Shown here piece after piece: positions 36,850-45,051 of a DNA stretch of 64,000 bases. Position 1 is the stretch's first letter; the number at the start of each line of letters is the position of its first letter. The position numbers were made by a program, and so were the translations under genes. Below the pieces are notes generated by a model, which searched no databases, was not told the origin of the DNA, and saw only the letters and a program-made list of their open reading frames with translations. Source of the stretch: Methylomonas sp. LW13 (GTDB lineage: Bacteria > Pseudomonadota > Gammaproteobacteria > Methylococcales > Methylomonadaceae); NCBI RefSeq assembly GCF_016865255.1, contig NZ_CP033381.1:1364001-1428000 (forward strand). The letters run 5' to 3'.

Positions 36850-37123
36850 CCGCAGTTCCAGTGATACAAGGTTGGAGAAGATCCACATAGGCAACCGTGG
36901 GCAAGTTGCTTGGGACATAGACAGGCAATAACTGAATTACTGCACGACTGCTTTCGGCGTGTTCACGAAGTTGCTGCTGTGTCATGCCGGCGAGACGATC
37001 TATGCCACCCCTATCAATTCCAAAGCGCCAGGCTGTTTCCGCCGGATTACTGCGTGCGCATTCCCTGGCTAACATGAGATATTCGAAATTTAACCGGGCA
37101 AGATCTTCATCCAGTGTTGACAT
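36830..37123 (-). CDS. FlhD-like regulator, first pair
   Basis: 97-residue protein with the FlhD helix order: LNFEYLMLARECARSNP, AWRFGIDRGGIDRLAGMTQQQL, REHAESSRAVIQLLPV. The ATG at 37123 is used because upstream codons show no FlhD similarity and cover a strong inverted repeat. It opens the minus-strand cluster flhD-flhC-(STAS-flhD)-flhC-alpA. Confidence 0.78.
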   Translation of the reverse strand: MSTLDEDLARLNFEYLMLARECARSNPAETAWRFGIDRGGIDRLAGMTQQQLREHAESSRAVIQLLPVYVPSNLPTVAYVDLLQPCITGTADETHAL

Positions 37124-37191
37124 AAACGCCTCTGTGTTGATTAACGACTGTTGTCGATATGCTAGGAGGGCAACGCGCAAATGTCCCGGTC

Positions 37192-37220
37192 GCAAAGTGA
37201 CCTGTTTTGGGTCACTTTGC
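37192..37220. promoter_or_regulatory. 11-bp inverted repeat upstream of the FlhD-like gene
   Basis: GCAAAGTGACC and GGTCACTTTGC form a perfect inverted repeat with a seven-base spacer, 70-100 bases before the regulator cluster. Its arm GGTCACTTTG recurs at 34747-34756 near the attachment site. It may be an operator. The gap 37124-37501 shows no other feature. Confidence 0.55.
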
Positions 37221-37501
37221 TCTGGAAGCCTTGTTAGATAGCGGTTTGCGTCGTTGAATATCATTGGTCTATTGAGCTGTCGATGCCTTTTTCGGCATGT
37301 GATGAACGGCCAATTTGATATCGTTAGGCTATTTGTGCGGCTTGAAGAATTGAATGATCCTGAAATTCTTCTAACCTCGTTCTGTTTACCAAAGGCTTTG
37401 TCCCTGACAAGCGGCATCTTACTTGGCGTTTGATCTGAATAACTACATTCCAAAATCATTTTTACTTCACTCATATCGCATTGGCTATGGAGGACATTGT
37501 T

Positions 37502-37573
37502 ATGAATCGGCTATTCGCTAACCAGTCCGTTACTGTCGGTTACCTGGTTTGGGGTGGTTTATGCGTGAGGTAA
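37502..37573 (+). CDS. 23-residue small frame, possible leader peptide
   Basis: An ATG with a strong GGAGG site eight bases upstream opens a 23-codon frame (begins MNRLFANQSV) that ends 13 bases inside the following gene. Translation of it could couple to the start at 37561. No family is recognisable. Confidence 0.35.
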   Translation: MNRLFANQSVTVGYLVWGGLCVR

Positions 37574-38544
37574 TTCAATGCTTGATCGATTGGTTGGATA
37601 GCGAGCCAAGCGATGAAAAAGGCCACCGCATATTGCGCGCGTTAGCCCAGGAATCGTTAATGAAAGCGGATTTCGAAGAGTCGAAGCGACGTTTCACGGC
37701 CGATGCAATCGTCGCTGCTGTTGGTGAGTCCTTAGAAAGTGCCGAACCTAAAAAATGGATCGACTGGCCGGGTTCGTTAAAAAAATATTGCGAAATCCGC
37801 GAACCGCAAATCATGGAATTTGCCCGTAAGCGTGGGCTTCCTCATTATCCAAAGCCGGAGCGTAAAAGCACAAAGGGAGGGCCGGGACGACACACGACGT
37901 TCTATATCAAAGCTGAACCGGTTCCGGAGATATTGGAAGAAGACCAAGCAATCGAGGACGTTCGGGCTGGGAGCAACGCAGCCGATTTGCAAGCCAGCTA
38001 TCAAATGACTGAATTGGGTGAAGTCAAACCCAGTTGGGTCGCGCGTTGGTTATTCCGGCATGGACAGATCGAATTAAGACAATGGCATGTCTGGGTTATA
38101 TTGGGATGGCTAGCAATCATAGCTGGGTTCGCGGTGTTAATTGCCTATGCCGGATGGCTATCGTTATCCGTGCCCAGGCCGGTGACAACGCAAGATTTGA
38201 CATTACTGGTAAGTATTTTCGCGATTCCCTATGGTTCCTGGGTCACGATCATCAAGCCTTGGATATTATTGTTGGATGATCGAATCGTAGTAGCCCATGA
38301 ACTGTTCACAAATTTTCATGAACAGTCTGCGCAGTTCGAACTGCTACGAGATGGGGATTTAAGAGTGGTGCGGTTAGTTCGGTATTCGGCGGCATGTCCC
38401 ATTTGTGGGGCCACGATTTATCTCGAAAAAGGCGAACCGGATTACCGGCGCAGATTGGTGGGGCGATGTTATGAAAGCCCAAGAGAGCATGTCTTTAGTT
38501 TTGATCGAATCACGCGTTGCGGGCGGTTACTGGTAGATAGATAG
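37561..38544 (+). CDS. Hypothetical membrane protein of the element
   Basis: 327 residues. The N-terminal half is soluble and charged (LIDWLDSEPSDEKGHRI, KSTKGGPGRHTTFYI); two hydrophobic helices follow at about 175-205 and 210-235. The C-terminal part has a possible Cys pair (CPICGATIYLEKGEPDYRRR). It is one of few plus-strand genes in the element and is divergent from the regulator cluster. Not recognised. Confidence 0.65.
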   Translation: MREVIQCLIDWLDSEPSDEKGHRILRALAQESLMKADFEESKRRFTADAIVAAVGESLESAEPKKWIDWPGSLKKYCEIREPQIMEFARKRGLPHYPKPERKSTKGGPGRHTTFYIKAEPVPEILEEDQAIEDVRAGSNAADLQASYQMTELGEVKPSWVARWLFRHGQIELRQWHVWVILGWLAIIAGFAVLIAYAGWLSLSVPRPVTTQDLTLLVSIFAIPYGSWVTIIKPWILLLDDRIVVAHELFTNFHEQSAQFELLRDGDLRVVRLVRYSAACPICGATIYLEKGEPDYRRRLVGRCYESPREHVFSFDRITRCGRLLVDR

Positions 38545-38599
38545 CATTTCGAAGGTGCATCTCAGCCCTTTTAGGGTGGACATAGAACTGTAGCTTGTT

Positions 38600-38647
38600 C
38601 TCATTTTCGGTAATGAAAATGAGCGCATTATCCGACTGGATAATGCG
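38600..38647. repeat. Two adjacent perfect hairpins between convergent genes
   Basis: CTCATTTTC/GAAAATGAG (38600-38623, 9 bp) is followed without a gap by CGCATTATCC/GGATAATGCG (38624-38647, 10 bp). They lie between convergent genes and could be a two-way terminator, though no T-run is present, or a nicking-site type structure. Confidence 0.55.
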
Positions 38648-38666
38648 TTCATGTATTGAAAGAGAC

Positions 38667-40322
38667 TTAACTACCCATGCCTGCTTCGAGTGTTTGCGTT
38701 TGACCGGATTGAACTGGATACGCCATCACCGATGCCGGTTTGCCTTGCTGATCCAACTCAACCACGAAGGCTTTGCCGTACAGCGCAGGACAGCCGCAAA
38801 AATCTGGTAACAAGCGTTGCATGGCATTGGCCGGATCGCTGGCGGTATTGGCAACCACAAAGGCGATGAAGGCATCCGAATCGCTTTCGAAGGTCGATTC
38901 CTGAAATTCATCGTATTCGCTTCTGAAGCTGGCCATTTGTTGCAACACCTGAGCCGAGCAATCGCCTTTGGGTACGATGATGTCATCGGCGTTTTCCTGG
39001 CCTTGGTAGCAGGCCTGATCCCTGATTTCAACAACATCCCGCCCAAGCCAGATTCGGTAACCCTCGCAAAAACGCACAACTACCCAACACCAATCACCTT
39101 GGAATTGAGCCTGATGGCTTTCATTGACCGTTTCAATTACCAGTTCTTCATCATTGAGATGCCGAACCAGTGTATGAATCCAATGCCCGTTATCCAGTGT
39201 GCCGTGGTACAGCAAATAATCTCGACTCCAGGCAAACAAATAACGCCCTGCGCCGTCCTGTTTGATGTCATCATCAATCGAGACAACGCCTCGATCCATA
39301 ATTTCTTCAAGGGTCATGGCTTTTTCCGGTCGCTGTTCGAAGTTTCCAAAAACTTCGGTATCGCAAACCGGATAAGCAATGATTTCGCGTAAAGCCTCAG
39401 GCGGCACTACTGGCACATCATTGAGTAACTTCAACAGCTCCCAATGCCGCAGCATTTCATAAAAACCAACGAACGCTTCGGCAGAGAGAGTGGCTTTCAT
39501 CTGGATAAACCGCTGTTCGATGGTTTGCGCCAAAACGGCTTTAACCCGTTTGATGACATCAGCTTCATCCACCAATTTGTCACGATCCGGCAAGCGGGCG
39601 TGAAAACGGCAAGAGTCCAGATGAATGATATGACGATGCGATGTGTAGCTGTGCGAGGTATAAATGGGCAAACCTTGCAGATAGACATCGAACTCATATT
39701 GCGCTCCATTGGGTTGGTCCATGCCATGCAGATAAATCGTGCCAATCTCGGTGTTAACAAAGCTCAATCCGCCATCCAGGGCGCATGAACGCTCAAGCAA
39801 TTGTTCGTTGAACAGCACTGGAATGGGGAAACCGAGCACCAAGCGTTTTAGCGTGCTGGCAATTTGACCCATTTCCATATCCACATCCTGCAAGGTAATG
39901 CTAGTGATGCCGTTCCAGTCCTGGACTGGTGTGATCGGCACCGGTTTAAATGCCAAAATGTGGTCGGTTTCGATGTCGATCGAACCACTTTTGCTGATGA
40001 CGCTGATGTGCCGACAGGCAAACAGTGCCGATAAGAAGCCGATTCCAAACGGGTGTTCGTGGGCAACCACGTCTGCATCCCAACCGGATTCGGCGACTGT
40101 CAGTAGTATTGCAATCGAGTCGATGCCGCAGCCATCATCCAAAACCTGTAGCGTTTTGGTTTCAGGACAGAAGTTAATCACCACCATGGCCGCATTGGCC
40201 CGGCGCGCATTTTGAATTAACTCGCCCAGCACAGTAGTTTTGTTGGTGAAGCTGAAGCGCAGACTTTTGACCAAATTGGCTTGATTAACTTTCATCGCGA
40301 CTTCGCTGGTTTGTGTGTTCAT
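38667..40322 (-). CDS. GHKL-type ATPase
   Basis: 551-residue protein with an Hsp90/MutL-like ATP-binding domain: ELIQNARRANA (N box), VLDDGCGID (G1 box) and HPFGIGFLSALFACRHI (G2 box) in residues about 33-120. The rest is unassigned. Genes of this type accompany DUF4942 and VWA genes in conjugative elements; role unknown. The start has GGAG eight bases upstream and a hairpin leader. Confidence 0.75.
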   Translation of the reverse strand: MNTQTSEVAMKVNQANLVKSLRFSFTNKTTVLGELIQNARRANAAMVVINFCPETKTLQVLDDGCGIDSIAILLTVAESGWDADVVAHEHPFGIGFLSALFACRHISVISKSGSIDIETDHILAFKPVPITPVQDWNGITSITLQDVDMEMGQIASTLKRLVLGFPIPVLFNEQLLERSCALDGGLSFVNTEIGTIYLHGMDQPNGAQYEFDVYLQGLPIYTSHSYTSHRHIIHLDSCRFHARLPDRDKLVDEADVIKRVKAVLAQTIEQRFIQMKATLSAEAFVGFYEMLRHWELLKLLNDVPVVPPEALREIIAYPVCDTEVFGNFEQRPEKAMTLEEIMDRGVVSIDDDIKQDGAGRYLFAWSRDYLLYHGTLDNGHWIHTLVRHLNDEELVIETVNESHQAQFQGDWCWVVVRFCEGYRIWLGRDVVEIRDQACYQGQENADDIIVPKGDCSAQVLQQMASFRSEYDEFQESTFESDSDAFIAFVVANTASDPANAMQRLLPDFCGCPALYGKAFVVELDQQGKPASVMAYPVQSGQTQTLEAGMGS

Positions 40323-40410
40323 GTGTTATCTCCAGGTATAAAAAAGCCCCGAGGACACGACACAGTCCAACCCCGACGGGGAGAACGGATCATCTCCCCG
40401 AGGCGGGTGA
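40323..40410 (-). promoter_or_regulatory. Hairpin leader 1 (GHKL gene)
   Basis: In the minus-strand RNA, an inner CCCC-GUC-GGGG hairpin is enclosed by GGGGA/UCCUC. The UCC of the outer strand can instead pair with GGA of the ribosome site, and GUGU with ACAC next to the start. Upstream at about 40411-40425 lies ACTGGC/GCCAGT. Confidence 0.45.
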
Positions 40411-40456
40411 TACTGGCTAGGCCAGTGGTTAAGTTAAAGGCCGGTCTAACGCCGAA

Positions 40457-42220
40457 TTACGATGCCAAAGCCAGGTCTGTAGTCGATGGTAGGGAGCCCG
40501 TCCATTCCAACAAGCTGGATTGTTCGTTTTCCAATACCGCATCGGGATCGATGCCTCGGCTGGTCAATACGCTGCTCATCGCCTGGGTTAACAGACAATG
40601 ACCTTTTTCCCGTTCCGACTCGCCGCCGTGCTTGATCGCCCAAAAGGGATCGAAATGGACATGCCGGCTACTGCGTGGACACTGCTTGTTCACTTCGGTG
40701 TGAAACGCCCGATCTAAGTTCTCTGCCTGGTCGAACTGCTGCCAGAAACCATGACCGGCTTGCGTATCCACGGGCGGTAACCAGCGGCGCTGGCGGCCAA
40801 CCCAACGGTTCATCCGGTCGATCAGGGTTTTACTTTTCGGAAAAAAGTGAATGGTGCCGACGCCCGGATAATAGCGAACGTCAAAATAACTGCCGCCTAT
40901 CCGTTCTCCAACCCGAAGCGCGTGAAAATGCTGTCGAAACACCGACACCAAACTCACTTCCGCTTCGGTCTTACCATCGAGCAAGGCAAACACCTTGTCG
41001 AAATCCGCTAACAGCCGTTCTGACTCCCAGTTCAGACTACTATGGTACGACTCAACTTTGTGCCCTGGTAGAACGAACCGAGTGGTTTTGATCCGCATGC
41101 CCAGCGTGCGGTGTTTGTCATTGGATTTCCAGCCCATGTAAAACACCGCGTTATCGCTGTAATAGCGGGTGATCAGATCGAACACATCGCACACCATGCT
41201 CAGTTGAATTTCACCTTGCTGATCGATGATGCCTTGCAGAAATCCATAGATATTCGGCACGGTAAATTCCAAGGACTTCACCGTTTCGAAATCTGACTCC
41301 AAGCGTTTCTGCGCTGCCGATGACAAGCGTGATGTGACCTGTGTCGAGCGTAAGATGCTGGCCCAGGCCCGATTCTTCAGATCGTGATAGCGTTTAAACA
41401 GTGTCAGTTTCACCGCATCCGAAGACGACTCGTCTTCACTGCTGATACCGCCACCGCTCAGTTCGCCGAGCGTTTTGCCCAGCATGGTTCGATAACGGCT
41501 GGCTCGGGCTTCACTGACCACGGCCTGTCGCGCTGCTTCGACCGCGGCATTGAACATCAACACCGCGTTATCGATGAAGGCATTCGGCAAGGCCAGCTCA
41601 TGGGGCAGTTGAAATTCGCCCGCTAAATCGTCGGCCTCCCGCCTATCCTGGCGCAAATCGTCCAGAATACTGCCGAGGATGTCCTGTTCGAACGTCGAAG
41701 TTTTTTTCAACCAGATCAGGGCCACGTCGACCGGCGTTTTGCGTTCGGCATCCTCGCCGGCGAACATTTCTTGCAGAAACTCGACCTCGCCGTGCTGCTC
41801 GATCAACCGTAATAACAGCTGGCGTTCTTTCGAAAACGGATTGCGCACGGTTTCGGCATTGAGAATGGCGACGATTTCACCGTCAAACAATATCTCCCAA
41901 GCCTTCAACACGTGTTTGGCGCCTTCGGCAAACGGCGGATTCATGATGATGTGAGAATAGACACTGCCGCTTTGAAACTGCAGAAAATCCATCCCTACCA
42001 CCGCATAACCTTCATCGCGCAGAACCGCGTGTTTGCGGATATCGATTTCAATGCAATCGATCGGCAAACGTTTACCGTACTGGTATGGCCCTGGACGAAG
42101 CAAATGTCCTTCGCCTGCTGAAGGCTCTAATACCCGAGCGAATTGCTGGTTCTTGAACATCTCCCAAGCTTTACGACTCAGTGCTTCTGGCGTGGGGTAA
42201 TATTGATAAGGGTCTGTCAT
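40457..42220 (-). CDS. DUF4942 protein with N6-methyltransferase-like domain
   Basis: 587 residues. The N-terminal part is a class I methyltransferase fold: RVLEPSAGEGHLLRPG near the SAM site and NPPFAEGAKHV as the NPPF catalytic motif of DNA N6-adenine methylases. The C-terminal half corresponds to DUF4942. The ATG at 42220 follows TTGGAG. Such genes may protect the element's DNA from restriction (inference). Confidence 0.82.
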   Translation of the reverse strand: MTDPYQYYPTPEALSRKAWEMFKNQQFARVLEPSAGEGHLLRPGPYQYGKRLPIDCIEIDIRKHAVLRDEGYAVVGMDFLQFQSGSVYSHIIMNPPFAEGAKHVLKAWEILFDGEIVAILNAETVRNPFSKERQLLLRLIEQHGEVEFLQEMFAGEDAERKTPVDVALIWLKKTSTFEQDILGSILDDLRQDRREADDLAGEFQLPHELALPNAFIDNAVLMFNAAVEAARQAVVSEARASRYRTMLGKTLGELSGGGISSEDESSSDAVKLTLFKRYHDLKNRAWASILRSTQVTSRLSSAAQKRLESDFETVKSLEFTVPNIYGFLQGIIDQQGEIQLSMVCDVFDLITRYYSDNAVFYMGWKSNDKHRTLGMRIKTTRFVLPGHKVESYHSSLNWESERLLADFDKVFALLDGKTEAEVSLVSVFRQHFHALRVGERIGGSYFDVRYYPGVGTIHFFPKSKTLIDRMNRWVGRQRRWLPPVDTQAGHGFWQQFDQAENLDRAFHTEVNKQCPRSSRHVHFDPFWAIKHGGESEREKGHCLLTQAMSSVLTSRGIDPDAVLENEQSSLLEWTGSLPSTTDLALAS

Positions 42221-42290
42221 GGTGTACTCCAAAGAATCCCCTGACGACCGATTTATCCCTGGCGGGATAGAATCATCCCGCAGGGGTAAA
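42221..42290 (-). promoter_or_regulatory. Hairpin leader 2 (DUF4942 gene)
   Basis: AUCCC-GCCA-GGGAU forms the inner hairpin; CCCCUG and CAGGGG (42238-42243 with 42281-42286) can form the outer stem. The ribosome site lies in a small AUUC/GGAGU fold. A separate hairpin CTCGGT/ACCGAG lies at 42299-42313. Confidence 0.45.
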
Positions 42291-42334
42291 ATAAAAAATC
42301 TCGGTTTAACCGAGTGTCGAAATCAAACGGCGCG

Positions 42335-42835
42335 TCAGATCAACGCAAACCGCTTACCTTGAATGAAGTCCTGATACTGCCGGGCTTCATTTTTTGCCTT
42401 GAACCGGGCATGCACGCTGCCGTCGATCCAGATTTCCCAGGGCAAGCGTTTAAGCTCACCTCTAACCAGTTCCACCTCGCCAACCCGAAAATCATCATGT
42501 TGGTAAAGCACCTGGCGTGGGCTGTCGATTCGAACGATGCACTGATCCAGCAAGGCCGGACCACCAATGTCGCCGGGTTCGATCAATAGCAGCACTTTGA
42601 TCGTACCGGTCGAGCGGCCAATCCAGCCGATGACATCGTGTTCATCGAGCCAGGACTGACCGGTAGCTGGATCGCCGTAATACAGCCGGATTTTGCGCCG
42701 GCTATGGCGAAGCTGTTCCAACAACTCGACCACCGGTTCCGGTGTGTCGGCGTGATAACAGGTGCCGGATGGCAAACGCTGATACTGGATGCAATGACCT
42801 GTGCTGAAGGTGTGTTCAAAGATGTGTGAGTTCAT
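42335..42835 (-). CDS. Hypothetical conjugative-element protein
   Basis: 166 residues, not recognised. It is beta-rich with charged loops (KIRLYYGDPATGQSWLDEHD, WEIWIDGSVHARFKAKNEA) and ends in a helix. Its leader is one of the clearest two-state hairpins of the set. Position between the methyltransferase and zinc-ribbon genes gives no functional clue. Confidence 0.65.
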   Translation of the reverse strand: MNSHIFEHTFSTGHCIQYQRLPSGTCYHADTPEPVVELLEQLRHSRRKIRLYYGDPATGQSWLDEHDVIGWIGRSTGTIKVLLLIEPGDIGGPALLDQCIVRIDSPRQVLYQHDDFRVGEVELVRGELKRLPWEIWIDGSVHARFKAKNEARQYQDFIQGKRFALI

Positions 42836-42910
42836 GATGTTGTCCTCAAAAAAACGGAAACATCACGATTCCCCTGCGGGAATAGGACATTCCCGTGTGG
42901 GTGGATAAAA
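42836..42910 (-). promoter_or_regulatory. Hairpin leader 3, clear two-state fold
   Basis: Minus-strand CGGGAAUGU (42887-42895) pairs over nine bases with AUGUUUCCG (42855-42863), enclosing AUUCCC-GCA-GGGGAAU. The same 3' strand can instead pair with the region next to the start: GAUGUU with AACAUC (42836-42841), plus CC with GG of the ribosome site GAGGA. The two folds exclude each other. Confidence 0.65.
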
Positions 42911-42982
42911 ATAAGCACCGAATCGAATGACTTGGCTAACTCAGGCATTTACGAATTACGCGTCTGAACGACGCACTATTTT

Positions 42983-43645
42983 TTAGGATTTGTTTTCCAG
43001 TGCAGGTTTTCCCAAGGCTTGCAATGCCACAGGAATCAACTGATCCAAATCGTCCCAATCGATACTGCCGCCGTTGGCTTCGCCTTGTTGATAGGCTTCA
43101 ACCAAACCTCGGCAAACCCTCATGGCCGCTTGCTCTTTCTTCAATTGCCGTACCGAATAATCCGGTTCCGGAAACTGTGCAACGGCAACGCATTCCCAGA
43201 CCAAGCTTTCACCCTCCACTTCATGGTATTCATCGGACAATAACGGCATAGCAGCGGTGTCGTCCCAAATGCTGGCATCGTTGAATGCCTGCTCGGCAAT
43301 CTGTTGTGCCGCTTCGGGACTATCCGCGGTAATACCCACCGACACCCGGTGCACATAGTCGATTTCGTAGGAAACTACGAAGAACCGATTAACCCCAGCC
43401 GCCGTGACATTGGCTGAGGCGGGTTCTTCGACTGGCAATTCGGTTTCCGCCGACTCACCCTCGATCAATGCGCTTTCATAAGGCTCGATCTCCTTGTTGC
43501 AGTCCGGGCAGCGATCGTTACAGCCGCAATCCCATACATCCTCCCATTCGGTTTGGCAGTAAGGGCAGCGGTATTGATTCAGATAGCGAACCGCGCTGTT
43601 TTCGGCAGGGGTTGTGCCACTGCTGGATTGGTTGATTTTTTTCAT
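42983..43645 (-). CDS. Hypothetical zinc-ribbon protein
   Basis: 220 residues with an N-terminal four-to-six Cys cluster (CPYCQTEWEDVWDCGCNDRCPDC) read as two CxxC pairs plus CGC, an acidic linker and an unassigned C-terminal domain. Two ATGs lie two codons apart; 43645 has the better eight-base distance to GGAGG. Not recognised beyond the zinc ribbon. Confidence 0.68.
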   Translation of the reverse strand: MKKINQSSSGTTPAENSAVRYLNQYRCPYCQTEWEDVWDCGCNDRCPDCNKEIEPYESALIEGESAETELPVEEPASANVTAAGVNRFFVVSYEIDYVHRVSVGITADSPEAAQQIAEQAFNDASIWDDTAAMPLLSDEYHEVEGESLVWECVAVAQFPEPDYSVRQLKKEQAAMRVCRGLVEAYQQGEANGGSIDWDDLDQLIPVALQALGKPALENKS

Positions 43646-43715
43646 GGTCATGTCCTCCAAAAAATGCAGGAACGACCACCCGGCAGGATGAGGTTCCCGC
43701 AGGTAAAAATCGCTG
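43646..43715 (-). promoter_or_regulatory. Hairpin leader 4 (zinc-ribbon gene)
   Basis: GCGGGAAC (43693-43700) pairs with GUUCCUGC (43666-43673) over eight bases, enclosing a small CC/GG hairpin. UCC of the inner strand can instead pair with GGA of the GGAGGA ribosome site. Confidence 0.55.
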
Positions 43716-43809
43716 AATAAAGCCGAAAATCGGCTCGCACAGCGGGGTTGAATTCGCGCAAAAAACGGTATATGGTGGCTAAAACTCTTTAAAAAGCAGA
43801 GAACGAGCC

Positions 43810-44187
43810 ATGTTTGACGATATTTTGTGCATTTTTGATTTCCTCAGTCCTAAGCAGACCAAGGAGCCGTATCCAAGTCGAAAACCGATGGCGATTCCGT
43901 TGGACTCCAACGATCAATCCACATCAATCTGCAAAAAATTATTTGCTGATTTGGATGCCGCCGAAGCAGAAGTCTTGAACGATATTGACGATCCAGAAAT
44001 CGCTTGGACGCTATTAAGTCGTATTCGTCAACTCAGGCGAGATAGCCAACAAGATCTTTCGGCTTTGTTGCCATCAGACTTATTGCCGACTCAATTTGAT
44101 CACCCCATCAACAGAAACCCCGTTCGTATCGTCAAAACACAAACGGGTGCTCAGTGGTCGGTTTTCAATGGTGGGCAAGCTCATTAG
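43810..44187 (+). CDS. Hypothetical protein
   Basis: 125 residues starting MFDDILCIFDFLSPKQTKEP, mostly helical and acidic in the middle (FADLDAAEAEVLNDIDDPEIAW). It is on the plus strand and its 3' end overlaps the convergent membrane protein gene by 23 bases. Not recognised. Confidence 0.55.
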   Translation: MFDDILCIFDFLSPKQTKEPYPSRKPMAIPLDSNDQSTSICKKLFADLDAAEAEVLNDIDDPEIAWTLLSRIRQLRRDSQQDLSALLPSDLLPTQFDHPINRNPVRIVKTQTGAQWSVFNGGQAH

Positions 44188-44701
44188 CCTGAATCACCAG
44201 GCCATTGCCAGACTTGAGAGCAGTCCGTAATTGGCGTACAGGATGGGATGATTTTGATAAATCATGATCCATCACCGAAGTAGCTTTTTTCGAGCGTTTT
44301 GTCGGTTTACCGGCTTTCGACTCATCTAAAGCTGCCATTGGCCTGACTTTTTCCAATTCCAGCTGCAACTTGGCAAGTTGAATATCGGCCTTGATCAGTT
44401 CCATGGTTTTGGTTTTTACCTGCAACTCCTCATCCAATCGATCAACTTGCCGATTGGAGCCTGCGTTGCGACTATGAATTTCCTGTCGCACCGAATCCGA
44501 TAGGGCCAACCAATCCACCTCATGACGGATGCTGGACATGATCACCGGTAATCGGTTTCGCGATTGGCGCTTGCTTTGATAGCTGCGAAATGTTTGAGAC
44601 GCATGTTTCAAAGCATTAAACATTTGCAACGCCGTTGCCCAAAGGACTCGCAAGGCGAGAATAAACATCGCCAAAATAATGATGCCGAAGATAAAGTTCA
44701 T
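44165..44701 (-). CDS. Hypothetical membrane-anchored coiled-coil protein
   Basis: 178 residues: one N-terminal membrane helix (FIFGIIILAMFILALRVLW), a basic stretch, a heptad-like region (VDRLDEELQVKTKTMELIKA) and a basic tail. Likely anchored in the inner membrane with a cytoplasmic coiled coil. Not recognised. Confidence 0.6.
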   Translation of the reverse strand: MNFIFGIIILAMFILALRVLWATALQMFNALKHASQTFRSYQSKRQSRNRLPVIMSSIRHEVDWLALSDSVRQEIHSRNAGSNRQVDRLDEELQVKTKTMELIKADIQLAKLQLELEKVRPMAALDESKAGKPTKRSKKATSVMDHDLSKSSHPVRQLRTALKSGNGLVIQANELAHH

Positions 44702-44815
44702 TGAAGTTCTCCTTTATAAAATTTAAGAAAGCACTTCGAATGAACAGCACCCGGCCGGGCGATGGTCGCCCGAAGCGGGTTTTAGATTTGCAGGGGTGAA
44801 TACCTCTGCGATTTA
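44702..44815 (-). promoter_or_regulatory. Hairpin leader 5 (membrane protein gene)
   Basis: CGGGCGA-CCA-UCGCCCG is a strong inner hairpin inside CUUCG/CGAAG. CUUU downstream can pair with AAAG just before the ribosome site. The gap 44702-45051 also holds structured element E1 and an inverted repeat at 44990-45029. Confidence 0.5.
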
Positions 44816-44820
44816 CATCG

Positions 44821-44915
44821 GGCTTAACGCACCCGACACGATCACGGTTTAACGTGCTCGCCGCTTAAAGACGGAACGCCGACCAAAGTCGGATTCAGCA
44901 TTCTGGAAAGAACGC
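44821..44915. repeat. Structured element E, copy 1
   Basis: Box GGCTTAACGCACCCGA, then 24 variable bases, then three small hairpins: CCG/CGG, CCGAC-CAAA-GTCGG (44879-44892) and TTCT/AGAA. Two further copies lie at 50387-50483 and 53794-53887. The stems keep pairing while bases differ. Confidence 0.55.
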
Positions 44916-44989
44916 ATGAAATGTCTGTTTGTTGAATGAGCTCTAGGAAGTGAGTGCATTCGACAAACCTGGAGACAATCAGCTACCCA

Positions 44990-45029
44990 TAGCCACAATC
45001 GCTTAGGTTATGACCTAAGGATTGGGCTA
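44990..45029. repeat. 40-base imperfect inverted repeat after the VWA gene
   Basis: TAGCC, AATC and CTTAGGT pair with ACCTAAG, GATT and GGCTA around a four-base loop, leaving small bulges. It lies 22 bases past the VWA gene stop. No T-run follows. Confidence 0.45.
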
Positions 45030-45051
45030 CGGATAATTGACTGGCGGTGAT

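Noticed and set aside
35126..37123. Flagellar master operon flhDC
   Set aside because: FlhD/FlhC similarity is real, but there are two pairs, no flagellar genes, and mobile-element neighbours, so transfer control is the better reading.
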